Shown: positions 35,579-48,275 of the stretch, in pieces
Layout: the number at the start of each line of letters is the position of its first letter
Numbering within the stretch: position 1 is the first letter of the stretch
Assembly (NCBI RefSeq): GCF_016802725.1
Contig: NC_052672.1
Span: 10,116,710 to 10,180,709 of the forward strand
Direction: 5' to 3'
Source of the DNA: Solenopsis invicta
Lineage: Eukaryota; Arthropoda; Insecta; Hymenoptera; Formicidae
DNA length: 64,000 nt
Notes under the pieces: generated by a model
The model's database searches: none
The model's input: the letters and a program-made list of their open reading frames with translations, nothing else
Told to the model about the DNA's origin: nothing
Position numbers and translations under genes: made by a program

Positions 35579-36447
35579 ATACAAAACCCACGTGGTACTA
35601 TCTTTGTATTGTTATTGAAAAATCTTCGTATTTTAAAAATTCAAGTGATAGCATCTTTAATTCTCATTGAAAAATTTTATTCTAACCCAAGTAGTATTTC
35701 CTTAAATATTGTGTAATTTAATTCAACCTAAATGCATTTTTCCAAAAAATCTTTTAAACAATCAAAGTACTATTTTTGTATTTTTATTAAAAAATCTTTC
35801 AATTTTAACCCAAGTGGTTGTATTTAATTTTAATAAGTTTCAATGGAATATTTAACATTTAATTTAAAAGATTAAAGAGGAAACGGTACAAAATGAGAAA
35901 ATTTTATTAAAATAAAAAATTTTTTATGTACCAAAACATGGCGCTGCTAGATAGGAAAAGCAGAAAAGACATAAGAAATTCCACTTGGTTTGGAAGATTT
36001 TCAATGACAATACAGAGATAGTAGCAATTAGGTTTTGTACAGAAATTATTCAATTCTTCTCATTGCTTTTCCTATCTAGCAGCGCCATGTTTTTGTACAT
36101 AAAAAATTTTTTATTTTAATAAAATTTTCTCATTTTGTACCGTTTCCTCTTTAATCTTTTAAATTAAATGTTAAATATTCCATTGAAACTTATTAAAATT
36201 AAATACAACCACTTGGGTTAAAATTGAAAGATTTTTTAATAAAAATACAAAAATAGTACTTTGATTGTTTAAAAGATTTTTTGGAAAAATGCATTTAGGT
36301 TGAATTAAATTACACAATATTTAAGGAAATACTACTTGGGTTAGAATAAAATTTTTCAATGAGAATTAAAGATGTTATCACTTGAATTTTTAAAATACGA
36401 AGATTTTTCAATAACAATACAAAGATAGTACCACGTGGGTTTTGTAT
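35579..36447. repeat. Large inverted repeat: two 384-bp arms around a 101-bp loop
   Basis: Arm 35579-35962 is mirrored by 36064-36447 with very few mismatches (for example one A/G difference near 35650 and its partner). The outer ends are ATACAAAACCCACGTGG and CCACGTGGGTTTTGTAT, the inner ends are ATGGCGCTGCTAGATAGG and its complement. The arms are built of degenerate units containing ACTTGGGTTAGAATA and TTTTTCAATGA. Transcripts across it would form a long hairpin. It is part of a roughly 2.2-kb block (about 35576-37786) absent from unit 3, where the flanking sequences are continuous. Confidence 0.85.
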
Positions 36448-36648
36448 AAAAATTGAAGATACTACCAGTTGGGTTAGAATAGGAATGTTTTTCAAAGAAA
36501 TTACAAATACAAAATTACAAACGACTACTTTAATTTTGTAGAAAAAGTATATTCTCTTTATAATAGGTGCATTTTAAAAGATTTCACACATTTTCTTTTT
36601 AATAAACGTATATCATTTTTATTAAATTACACAATTTCAAAATAAGTT

Positions 36649-37325
36649 GCGCGCAACACACATAGGCGCTTTTTTTACCTTTTTTTTTGAAAAGGTAATT
36701 TTGTACTGATATCACGCGTTTTGTAGTATTAAGCAATATGTAATTTCTTTTTTTTTTTTCTGTAATAAGACACGATTTACACTGTTACTTAGGTTTTAGC
36801 GAATCAAATACATACCAATTGGGTTAGAATAGGAAAATTTTTCAATGAAAATATAAAGTACGAAGTAGTACTACTTGGATTTTATAAAATTAAATTAGCA
36901 TAAAAAATTTTTTCTGTTAAAATACAAAAATAATATCATTTGGGTTTAGAAAAAAAATAAAGATAAAGTGCACGCACACGCATACTTGGTGCTTTTCTTT
37001 ACCTTTTTTTTGAAAAGGTAATTTTATACTGATATCATGCGTTTTGCAGTGTCAAGCAATTTGTATTTTTTTTGTAATAAAAGTCATGATTTCAACTTGA
37101 CAAAATTGTAAGAAAAAAAATGGAATAAAATGTAATATTGTAATTCACAAAGGTATATTAAAGTTCAAGATATTACGACATGGGCTGGCATAGTAAGTTT
37201 TTCAATTAACACAGAGTTAGTACCAGTTGCAGAAAAAAAAAAATGTTTTTAGGTGCGCGCACATACACATGATGCCTTTTCTTACCTTTTTTTTTGAAAC
37301 GGTAATTTTGTACTGATTATTCTTA
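36649..37325. repeat. About 300-bp tandem repeat, three units
   Basis: A segment with purine-pyrimidine CGCGCAC/ACAC runs, then TACCTTTTTTTTTGAAAAGG and GGTAATTTTGTACTGAT, begins near 36649, 36970 and 37254. The third unit is cut short. Between them are further copies of the TTGGGTTAGAATA motif found in the inverted arms, so both parts belong to one composite element. Confidence 0.65.
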
Positions 37326-37785
37326 ACCGGGCGGAAAACGGATTGAAGGATTGTTCGCACCGGAATTGCCGTGACGGAATGGTCAGTTGCGTTAGGTGAC
37401 AACTACTATTCAGGTTAAATGAAGGTGCATGACATGATTGATTGAATATAGCTAATATAATATAATAGCGAACGCCTCTTTGTGTCGAAAATATGTACTG
37501 GACAAGAAAATCTTGGCGACGATGACGTTTCTTAAAAATTGAGATTTCGACTTTGCGTTGCGATATCTCCGTTCGTAGGGCACGGGGAGGAAAAATAAAA
37601 ACCCTTTTATTATACAAGTCGGGGCCAAGCTATCGTTTGAGACTGCTCAGAACTTGATCGGTTCAGCCATTAGTGAGATCTGATAATCTCGCATGCTTGG
37701 AACTCGCTGACTCGCGTAAAAGAGGGTCGGTCTGCGACTCGCTTCTCCTACACAGGCGCGAGTCGCGACCGCGCCTCTAGATGTT
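37326..37785. other. GC-richer block of unknown origin upstream of chemosensory gene 2
   Basis: About 460 bases of clearly higher GC content than their surroundings, ending at CGCGCCTCTAG just before sequence shared with the other units. It has an AATAAA-like stretch near 37593 but no convincing reading frame. A transposon terminus or LTR remnant is possible; I could not find matching ends. Confidence 0.4.
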
Positions 37786-37843
37786 ATGTATGATATGTAA
37801 ATATCTCGATTATCTTAGATGCCTTTTTTTTCCTCATGTTAAC

Positions 37844-37880
37844 TATATAAAAGACATGCAAATTTGATTGCTTATTCAGT
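37844..37880 (+). promoter_or_regulatory. Core promoter of chemosensory gene 2
   Basis: TATATAAAA at 37844-37852 and the arthropod initiator TCAGT at 37876-37880 lie at standard spacing, 34 bases before the ATG. The composite insertion ends about 58 bases upstream of the TATA box. Confidence 0.75.
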
Positions 37881-37913
37881 ATCTCACGAGTTATTGTGAA
37901 AATAGAAGAAACG

Positions 37914-39233
37914 ATGGCTCGGTTAAGCTGCATCGTAACAATCATCGGTATTGCACTAATGTGCGTTGTCGCGCAAGAAGACCTCTACTCCGATAAGTTC
38001 GACGGCATTGACGTTAAGAGTATCATTACGAACAATAGATTGCGTAATGAATATTATGATTGTTTTATGGGAATATCGCCATGCGTAACAGCCGATGCAA
38101 AGTTCTTTAAAGGTATTTCTATATAGAGTATTGCAACAAATAGAATTTTATGACAGATTCTTTAATTAATTAGGAAGCAAGTATTCTTCAATACATTAAT
38201 CAATTATGTTTTATGTATAATATTAGTAGTTTTGTAATAAATAAATTTAAATTATACATAAATAAAAAATTTCTGACGAAAACAATAAAGCAAACGACTA
38301 AATAAATAATAATTTTTAGCTAATTTTGAGAAAATGAATTTTCATTCAAGAGATTTAAGTGTTTTATATTTTATTGTGCTAATATTTTAGAAATTTTTGG
38401 GTAGAAAATAATTAAATATTTTTAAAAATAAATGTTTTTGAAAGAAGTTATTATTCATATTTCTATTTAAAAATGGCAAATCAATTTTCAAACTATAATA
38501 AGTAAAGGACAAAAATAAATTTTTTGAAAAGTATTTATCACTTTCTTAAAAAAATTTCTGAAAATCTCATAGAAAAATTAACGTAATAAATTTAGAAAAC
38601 CTACTTAATTAGAAAGATATACAATTTTAAAAAGTTGAAAATTGCAAAAATTAATATTAACATATTTCGAATTTTTTCTTAGGAAAAACTGACATTAAAA
38701 TTTAATTAAAAATTATGTTACTCAAATATATCTTACACAATTAATATTAATAAACATTCTAAATGTGCAGAAGAAGTATTATATATTTTATTTGGAACCA
38801 TTAATTTTTATGTCATTAACTTTTGAATAAATTTTTTTATTTCTGAAAATTACAACGAAAAAGATTTGAATTCTTATTCTTTGTAAAAGTTGTATATATC
38901 GGTAAGATATTTTTACTGTTTCAAACTTACTTTCTCAACATTTTATCTATATTTATTAATTATATAAATACACAAAAAAAGAGAAACAGTTAAAAATAAA
39001 AAGATAGTATATAAAATTTTAAGCTTCCTTAAATACAATGTATTTCAAGTTTTCTTGTTTTAATTTCAGATATTTTTTTCGATGCTCTCGGTAATAAATG
39101 TAAAAGATGTACTGAGAAACAAAAGGAATATATGAAGATTATACAGGATTGGTATACAACAAATAATCCTGATAAATGGCAAGCTGCCGTTGCAAAATCT
39201 GAGGATTTAAAAAAGAAGAACGCTCGTAAATAA
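37914..39233 (+). CDS. Chemosensory protein 2 of 4 (OS-D / CSP family), 120 aa
   Basis: Exons 37914-38112 and 39070-39233 (TAA), intron one base after a Lys codon. The signal peptide (MARLSCIVTIIGIALMCVVA) is followed by EDLYSDKFDGIDVKSI, the four cysteines in CSP spacing (YYDCFMGISPC, then KCKRC), EKQKEYMKII and a tail rich in Lys ending NARK. It is closest to copy 3 in the FFDALG segment before the third cysteine. The 5' UTR and first exon are nearly identical to the other copies, whereas its distal promoter has been displaced by a 2.2-kb insertion. Role as a soluble carrier of small hydrophobic molecules is inferred from the family. Confidence 0.92.
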
Positions 39234-42175
39234 CGCTGCTACAAACGGACAAGAAAAACATGAAAATTACAGGATATATTAATTATTTATGTAGTTATTG
39301 AATCTTTTATATTCAACAACATCTCTTGGAGAAATAGAGGAAAATTTCGAATTGTTACATTTATTAGCTTAATTAATTCTTGTATTGTAATAATGTGTTG
39401 TTGAAATATATTATACAGAAATACAATAGGATTTGACTTTATTTTATAATAAAAATTTTAATCATTAATTTCTCCAGTACAAATTATGCTACTTATTTGA
39501 AATATAATTATTCGATAAATACGTATAAAAAAATTAACAAAACAATAATCTCATATTCTAACTTATATCTTTACGAAAATTCTATTCAGAAACAGATAAA
39601 GTAAGTAAACTGCAATTTTAATTTTATATTCTCATTCAAATTAAATATTGCAAACTTAATAAAAAAATTATGAAAAATGTTTATTTATAATTAATATCTC
39701 TAATAATAATATTTTTAACTTTACTTAAAAAATATAATAAGAGATTAAAAATGTAAATGAAAAATTTTTCCAAAGTTTAATATACCATCTTCTGAGATCT
39801 TGATATGCGATAGTTAGATTTAATTTTTTTTCAATAACAATAATTCTACAAAATAGTTATTTTCTATAACGTCTCTTTCCCGAAAATGTGAACAATAAGT
39901 ACAATAATTAAGATGTAGTTATTAAATCTACTTGATTATGTGTTATTAAAGTATCGTCAATATAAAAATAAAATGTATAACATAATTATAAATATCTTAA
40001 AAGATTAGATTGATATCTACATTTTTTACATGCGGATTCTGCAGATCCTTTAAATCACGCTTACTGTCGCTTTCTAAGTGGCTCTGAATGCTCAACGCTA
40101 CATCGTAGGACTCTATTCTTGGATTGTTCGTTTGACTGAATTTATCACTATTGGCTGCACTATTTGTTACAAATTTGTAGGACTCTTTGTAGAACCAAAA
40201 GTGGTGATCTCATAAATATCAGACGATTCACTTGCGGCGAACAATCTTGCTTAGATTTAGAATCCTTATTTTTGACCATTTCTAACGGCAGCACAATCTC
40301 CTCACCTGGTGACTTTTTTGCTTCATTCAAATCTGCGTTCGCGATGTAACATTCTTCTGTGTCAAAAAGTTTTAATTATCAATGCATGAAAGAGACAAAT
40401 GAGACAACTTAAATAAGGTCAGTTTGAGAAAGAATTTGACAAAAACCACGCTCGAATGTACTTAAGTAATTTTCAACACCTCTTACTGTTACGCAGAGTT
40501 CAGTCTGACAGATTTTGCGTCCATGCTCCTCCTACAGCAGGCACATTCGGCACTTGGTATGGCCACAACTGTCATTCACGAGCCTCGAAAAGGATGCGTT
40601 TACAAGCTGTTCGCAACTTGAACACTTTTCGTCTGTCGCGGTACGTCTCCTCCAAATTCCATGAAAATTATGTTTTGTTGAAATGGGCAAACAAAAATCT
40701 ATCATTAAAGACTATTGGAATCTAACTTGCTCATAGTTGGGGACGATTGTGAAGTTGGCCCCTCAAAAATTATTTTTTAAGTAACTTTTTTACTAGAAGT
40801 ATGCAAACGAAAATATAAAGTGTGCATAAATGTGCAAACAATGAGCAATCGAATAAGTTAAAAAAAATTTATTTCTTTTTAATGTTGGGGGACTTACTTC
40901 ACACGGGTTCATGTTTCCCTTCTTTGCACAATATATTTAGGACTTTTAATTCTCGCTTGTGTATACCTAAAAAAAAGATATGATTAATATATCACCAAGT
41001 GAGCCACACATGATAGAATAGTATAATTCCTAATGACAATGGACTTTGTTAATGAATACACAACAATCCAATCATGTAATTATGATTAACAGCCACTGAA
41101 TGGATTTGTCCAACTCCAGTCTAAATCTTTGATTTGATGTGAAAGCAAAATTAAAATTACGTATAGTTTGACAATAAGGACATTACACTAATAATTAAAA
41201 AAAATAAGTTGCGTTACTCGTATTTTTTTTTCAATTGCTCTCCGAAGATAATTTGACAACAGCTAGCTATAAATATCACAGTTTGTTTACATGCCTTTTA
41301 TATGTCATTTACGTGTTTAATTACATTTCACATACGTAATATATATTGCGAGTACATTTTTAACTTAACAGTAATTAACAACAGATAATACTTATTTGTT
41401 ATTTATATATTTTGTTTTATCTTATTTCTTGTTTCTTTTAGAAATAGCAATTTTTTAGTTATATCGTTATTTAACAAATGAGCGATATATGATTTTTTTT
41501 TTCTTTTGGTTGCTAATTTTTTTATGTTCTGAACTAGTTCGATACATACAGCTTTATATCAAGCATACTTTACTATGTGTTTGTAGCATTTATATATTAT
41601 ATGTTTGTAATATTTAAAATAAGCAACAAAATATTTAAAGATGAATAAAAGTGCTTAAAGCAAGATGAACTTTTTAATTTAATAGAGATAGTAATTAACT
41701 TTTAAATAACTTTACTAATTTAACTTTTCTAAAACATAACGATTTATTTTCTGTGTGCATAGCTTCTGTACTTTTACAAAATTCTGAAAGAAATTAAGTT
41801 CTAATTTAATTAATTAAATAATCGATTTTTAGTAAATTTAGTAAACTTAAAAAGTTAATTTATTAATAAACGTGCATTTATATAAAATTAAAACAAAAAA
41901 GTTTAATTTTATATATGTATTTTATATCACAATTTATAACATTTATTATTTCCATTAATAATTAAAAAATAATTATTTATTACAATTAAGAAAGCTCGTA
42001 GGAAAATTTATATATAAACCATATTATATGAATTAGTTTTCGATTTCTCTAAAATTTCACAATAACAGGATTCTATAACTCTAACGAGTAGTATCGATAC
42101 AGTTGTTAAGAATTACATAATCTCGTTATTGTCCCTACATCATTGTACTGCCGTTGTACAAATATTACATATGGT
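39234..42175. other. 3' flank of chemosensory unit 2
   Basis: Matches units 3 and 4 to about 39970, then holds the minus-strand zinc-finger pseudogene, then matches the 3' flank of unit 1 (from about 40690 against 31737). No intact gene seen. Confidence 0.5.
40015..40662 (-). pseudogene. Broken zinc-finger (RING-like) gene fragment
   Basis: On the minus strand, translation from an ATG at 40662 gives MEFGGDVPRQT; after a frame change it continues CSSCEQLVNASFSRLV, then SCGHTKCRMCLL, an in-frame stop (TAG), and EEHGRKICQ. The C-x2-C, C-G-H, K-C-x2-C pattern is that of a RING or related zinc finger. A donor-like GTAAGA near 40490 and an acceptor near 40355 bound an intron-like gap. Two more segments in different frames follow (ECYIANADLNEAKKSPGEE; later SDKFSQTNNPRIESY). 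Stops and frameshifts make it non-functional. The retained intron suggests a copied genomic fragment rather than a retrocopy. It is absent from the other units. Confidence 0.6.
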
Positions 42176-42462
42176 AAAAACGTTACAAAATGATAATGTA
42201 ACGATACTGTTATTAATATCCATTTCTACCATTGTATATTTGTTTGTAATCTTGGTTTAACTAGTTTATATATTTTTTTTAACACTAAGAATTCGGAAAA
42301 GATAAAGAATGAATTAAACCAATCAAAGCTCATCTACCTTGACGGACACTAAGATTACAGACTTCCGCTATAGATAGATGGAACATTGAGAAGAATTAAT
42401 ATTCAACAACGTAACACGCAATGCGGAAAACCAAAGCATAAAGATCACGATCAGAATACCTA

Positions 42463-42612
42463 CATACATACATACATACATACATACATACATACATACA
42501 TACATACATACATACATACATACATACATACATACATACATACATACATACATACATACATACATACATACATACATACATACATACATACATACATACA
42601 TACATACATACA

Positions 42613-42672
<60 letters not shown>
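42463..42672. repeat. Long (ACAT)n tract followed by (TA)n, unit 3
   Basis: About 44 uninterrupted ACAT repeats (roughly 175 bases) run into about 16 TA repeats. Reading frames through it encode only YIHT or MYVC repeats and are not genes. The length is probably polymorphic. Confidence 0.95.
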
Positions 42673-42677
<5 letters not shown>

Positions 42678-43755
42678 GTATGTATAATATGAAGAATGTA
42701 AAACGCAAAAGCATACGATATAAAATAAATATAACTCGTGCGTCAAATATCTCGTATATTTCTCTGCTGTCTTAGAATTATGTCTAGACCGTGAGCAAAA
42801 AATTATGCATATAAAAAGGTAATAATGTCTATTGAGCTAGCATAGTATGTCCGAATGTAATTTATGTAAAATTCGTTTTTATTTTTTGCTTGTTAATTGC
42901 TTTGTCGTTTTATTTTTTGCTTCAGCCAATTCACAAACAACATGGCTATATTAGTTCAAAATTAAAGCACACAAGAAAAAAGTAGAAAATTAGATACAAA
43001 TATACATTTTTGCCTAGGGTAAAACTGTCGAAAATAAAATAATTAATTAGCAAAAAAATAAATTTTTTTTTTCAAACTTGTGTCATTATATATAAAAAAA
43101 ATTATTTTTTAATTTCCGTACGTAGTTCGCTAACTAATGACATAAAGAATTTTTAAAAAATTGGTGTTTTGTTCTAAAGCAAAAATTGGTACAGATTTTG
43201 ATGCGGCAGTAAGGCATCTTCCGAAACGAGTAGTTATTTTTACCAAGCTTTGTCGCCGCCGTTTTGTAATAAAAAAATGCAAAAAAAATTTTTTTAATAC
43301 TTTAAAGTAAGTAGAATAGGGTGCTTAAAACGGATGTGCGTTACCGTTTTTGTTTTCCCATAAAAATGATCAAAAATGAGTTTTTTTGGAGGCTTTACAG
43401 TGGTGTTACCTCTTAATTTCAGATAATTTATCGATTCTCAATTGTGGCTGATATGCTACTACTTTATAAGTTAAAGTTTCAAAATTATCAGAAATTATTA
43501 TATTTATATAATATGTATTTATGAGAGTTATTAATGTTTGAGTACATTTTTCTGAGAACTACAAGTTGCAAGTGAATAATTATAAAGATTTTAATAAATT
43601 ATTCAAATGCAAATTTGCATTATTGCCTGCAGAAATGATTTAAGTACATTAACTACAACTGTTTGTTTTTTCACTTACACTCAGGTAAGTAAATGTTATG
43701 TATGATATGTAAATATCTAAATGATCTTAGATGCCATTTTTTTCTTCATGTTAAC

Positions 43756-43792
43756 TATATAAAAGACATGCAAATTTGATTGCTCATTCAGT
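43756..43792 (+). promoter_or_regulatory. Core promoter of chemosensory gene 3
   Basis: TATATAAAA at 43756-43764 and initiator TCAGT at 43788-43792, in the same arrangement as copy 2. Confidence 0.75.
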
Positions 43793-43825
43793 ATCTCACG
43801 AGTTACTGTAAAAATAGAAGAAACG

Positions 43826-44922
43826 ATGGCTCGGTTAAGCTGCATCATAACAATCATCGGTATTGCACTAATGTGCGTTGCCACGCAAGAAGACCTCTAC
43901 TCCGATAAGTTCGACGGCGTTGACGTTCCGGGTATCATTACGAACGATAGATTGCGTCGTGAATATTACAATTGTTTTATGGGAACATCGTCGTGCGTAA
44001 CAGCCGATGCAAAGTTCTTTAAAGGTATTTTTATACAGAGTGTTGCAACAAATAGAATTTTATGACACATTCTTTAATTAATTAGGAAGCAAGTTCATTT
44101 TTCAGTATATACATTAGTCAATTATTTTTTATGTATAATATTAGCAGTTTTGTAATAATTAAATTTAAATTATGCATAAATAAAAAATTTTTGACGAAAA
44201 CAATAAAGAAAAGGACTAAATAAATAATAATTTTTAGCTAATTTTGAGAAAATAAATTTTTATTTAACTTAATTTTGATTAAACCTACTTAATTAGAAAG
44301 ATATACAATTTTAAAAATTTAAAAATTGCAAAAGTTGTAGTATTAACATATTTCAAATTTTTTCCAAAGAAAAACTGGCATTAAAATTTAATTAAAGATT
44401 ATGTTACTCAAATATATCTTACACAATTAATATTAATAAACATTCTAAATGTGTAGAAGAAATATTATATATTTTATTTGGAACCATTAATTTTTATGTT
44501 ATTAACTTTTGAATAAATTTTCTAATTTCTGAAAATTATAACGAAAAAGATTTGTATTCTTATTCTTTGTAAAAATCGCATATATCGGTAAGATATTTTT
44601 ACTGTTTCAAACTTACTTTCCCAACATTTCATCTATATTTATTAATTATATGAATGCACAAAAAGAGAGAGACGGATAAAAATAAAAAGACAGAACATAA
44701 AATTTTAAACTTTCTTAAATACAATGTATTTCAAGTTTTCTTGTTTTAATTTCAGAGATTTTTTTCGATGCTCTCGGTAGTAAATGTAAAAGATGTACTG
44801 AGAAACAAAAGGAGAATATGAATTTTATAGTGGATTGGTATACAACAAATAAACCTGATGAATGGCAAACTCTTGTCGCAAAATCTATTGAGGATTTAAA
44901 AAAGAAGAACGCTCGTAAATAA
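43826..44922 (+). CDS. Chemosensory protein 3 of 4 (OS-D / CSP family), 121 aa
   Basis: Exons 43826-44024 and 44756-44922 (TAA), intron one base after a Lys codon. Signal peptide MARLSCIITIIGIALMCVAT, then EDLYSDKFDGVDVPGI, cysteines in YYNCFMGTSSC and SKCKRC, EKQKENMNFIVDWY and the tail EDLKKKNARK. It shares FFDALG with copy 2, and IVDWY and the extra residue in KSIEDLKKK with copy 4, so it looks intermediate or mosaic. The intron is shorter than in the other copies because of a deletion. A soluble ligand-carrier role is inferred from the family. Confidence 0.92.
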
Positions 44923-47900
44923 CTCTGCTACAAACCCGGACAAGAAAAACATGAAAACAACAGGAAATATTAATTATCTAATGTAATTATTGAATCTTTT
45001 ATATTCAACAACATCTCTTTGAGAAATAGAGGAATATTTCGAGATGTGATAATTGTTAGCTTAATCAATTTTTGTATTGCAATATTGTGGTGTTGAAATA
45101 CATTATACAGAAGTATAATACAATTTGACTTTAATTCGTAAAAATTTTAACCATTAATTTCTCCAGTACAAATTATGCTACTTATTTGAAATATTTTTAT
45201 TTAATAAATACATATAAAATAATTAACAAAACAACAGTCTCATATTCTAACTTATATCTTTACGAAAATTTTATTCAGAAACAAAAAAAGTAAGTAAACT
45301 ACAATTTTAATTTTATACTCTCAATCAAATTAAATTTTGCAAATTTAATAAGAAACTTATGAAAAATGTTTATTTATAATTAATATCTATAATAACAATA
45401 TTTATAATTTTACTTAAAAAATTTAATAAGTAATTAACAAAAAGAGGTGAGAAATTTTTTCAATGTTTAATACACCATCTTCTGAGATCTTTATATGCAA
45501 TAATTAGAATTCATATTTTGTCAATAATAATAATTCTACAAAATAATTATTTTCTATAACGTCTGTTTCCTGAAAATGTAAGTACAATAATTAATATGTA
45601 CAGTCGTTTAAGTTATCTCGTGTCTGCGATATTTACTGATTGGGAAAGAATTGCTTATTTTTTTCAGAGATTGTAAATAGCATTAATGTCGTTAGTGTTT
45701 TATTATAATACTCAGCTGTTTCTCAAAATTTGCAATATTTTGGCACGTATAACGCAATTTCTTAAGGGGTGAATTTTTAAAATTTGAAGAAAGTGATTTA
45801 ATTGATTTTACATATAATAAGATTGGTATTACCTAATATATAGCTCAATACATACAAGTTTTTATCAAGCATACTTTACTATGTGTTTGCAGCATTTATA
45901 TATTATATGTTTGTAATATTTAAAGTAAGCAACAAAATATTTAAAGATAAATAAAAGTGCTCAAAGCAAGACAAATTTTTAATTTAATAGAGATAGTAAT
46001 TGACTTTTAAATAACTTTACTAATTTAACTTTTCTAAAACATAACAATTTACTTTCTGTGTGCATAACTTCTGTATTTTTACAAAATTCTGAAAAAAAAT
46101 TAAATTCTAATTTAAATAAATAAATATCGATTAAAAAAAATTTAGTTAATTTAAAAAATATGTTTAATGTATTAATAAACGTGCATTTATATAAAATTAA
46201 AACAAAAGGTTTAATTTTATATATGTATTTTATATCACAATCCGTAATATTTATTATTTCCATTAATAATTAAAAAAATAAATTACTTATCATTTATTAC
46301 AAATATTAAGAAAACTCGAAAGAAAAATTATACGTAAACCATATTATATGAATTAGTTTTTGATTTTGCTAAAATTTCACAATAGCAGGATTCTGTAACT
46401 CTAACGAGTAGTGTATCGATACAGTTGTTAAGAATTACATAATTCCGTTACTGTCGCTATATCATTGTACCGCCGTTGTACAAATACTACATATGGTAAA
46501 AAACGATACGATATGATAATGTAACGATACTGTTATTAATGTCCATTTCTATAATTGTATATTTGTTTGTAATCTCGGTTTAATTAGGTCATACATATTT
46601 TTTCAACATTAAGAACTCGAAAAAGATAAAGAGTGAATTAAACCAAAGCTAATCTTGACGGACATTAAGATTACAGACTTTCGTTATAGATAGATGGAGC
46701 ATTGAGAAGAATTAATATTCAACAACGTAACACGCAATGCGAAAAACCAAAGCATAATAATTACGATCAGAATACATATATAAGGTGATTATTAATAGTT
46801 GTACCCACTTTTTACCAGAGAAGTATAATTTGCTGTCGCATATATATTTTTAATATATTATTATTAGAAATTACAAATGCGTCGGTAAATCACGCTCCTA
46901 GGCTTAAAAGTGGATACACCCAATAATAATTATCCCGGATGTGCAGAATGCAAAACGCAAAAACATGCGACATATAAGACAAACATAACTCACACATCGA
47001 ATATCTTGTGTATTTCTCAGCTTTATCTTAAAATTATTTCTAGAACGTGAGCAAAAAATTATACAAATAAAAAGGTAATAACGTCTATTAGTCTCATATA
47101 GTATGACCAAATCTAATTTATATAAAATTAATTGATACTTTTTGCTCCTTAATTGTTCTGTTTTTTTATTTTTTTTCTTCAGCTGATTTGCAAAGAAACA
47201 TTGCTGTATCAGCTTAAAATTAAAGCACAGAAAAAATAAGTAGAAAATTAAAAAATATGCATTTTTTCCTAGATTAAAAACATCGAGAATAAAATAATTA
47301 ACTAGCAAAAAAATAGTTACTCATACAGTCGTTAGAATCTATTTTTATTTCTAATTTAGATTAACTTTGTCTATGATGTCGGTTTAACTTTACACTTTTT
47401 AATACTAAGAATTTGAAAAAGATAAAGAGACATTATTTTCTCTAATTAATTATTCTATTCCCAATTTTTTAAATCTTATAAAATCTTAGCAAATTGAAAA
47501 ATAGGGTATTTTTCAACATCATGTTAAAGAAACAGTTTTATTTATATACATATATGTGTGAGTGTTTCTGTTTTAAAAATATATATGTATGTTTGTTAAA
47601 AAAAGAATCATTCAAAATTACATTAAAAACATTATTAAATTTTGAATGCATTCTTTTATAAAACATTTTTAAAAGCGATAGCCATGATAAATCAAACGTG
47701 ACTTATTGAACCAAATCAAAATTTTAAAGCAATATTTGTAATAATATTTGGCATCAAATTACAACAGCTTTTTCAATTAAAAATTTTTTTCTTAAATTAC
47801 AACATAATAAAGAAAAAATTTTTTGGGAAAAATACAATTTTTAAATTCAAATATGAGCAGCTTCGTAAAAAATAAAATTTATGAAAATTTTATTTAGGAT

Positions 47901-48275
47901 CTGAAAATGACAAGTGTAAAAAGAAATTGTTTCTTAATTCAAATAATTTATCGATTTTCAATTGTGGCTAAAATGCTAAACTACTTTATAAGTTCATGTT
48001 TTGAAATAATCAGATATTATTATGTTTATATAATATGTATTTATGAGAGGAATTAATACCTGAACATTTTTCTGGGAACTGCAAGTTGTAATTGCATAAT
48101 TATAAGAATTTTAATAATTGCAAAACATTATTTCCTGTAAAAATGATTTAAGTACAATAATCACAACTGTTTTGTTTTTTTATTTGCAATTAAGTTAGCG
48201 AAATGTTATGTATGATACGTTAATGTCTAGATTAGTCATTACCTTAGACATTGCCATTTTTTTCTTTATGCCAAC
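44923..48275. other. 3' flank of unit 3 and upstream region of unit 4
   Basis: Repeats the array pattern: 3' flank to about 46495, then the unit 4 opening block, a short TA remnant in place of a microsatellite, a small MITE and the conserved upstream region. No additional gene seen; long minus-strand frames here are AT-rich chance frames. Confidence 0.5.
46784..46936. repeat. 153-bp MITE in unit 4
   Basis: The inverted ends GGTGATTATTAATAGTTGTA and CACCCAATAATAATTATCCC are imperfect partners, with CCCACTTTT mirrored by AAAAGTGG further in. It sits where the other units have their TA microsatellite and is absent from them. Confidence 0.6.

Noticed and set aside
42368..42775. Open frames of 84-129 codons encoding YIHT or MYVC repeats
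   Set aside because: They are translations of the (ACAT)n/(TA)n microsatellite in several frames, with no domain and no support outside the repeat.
46904..47308. 134-codon minus-strand frame
   Set aside because: Low-complexity Phe/Leu/Lys-rich translation of AT-rich DNA in a repeated flank; equivalent positions in the other units are not open.
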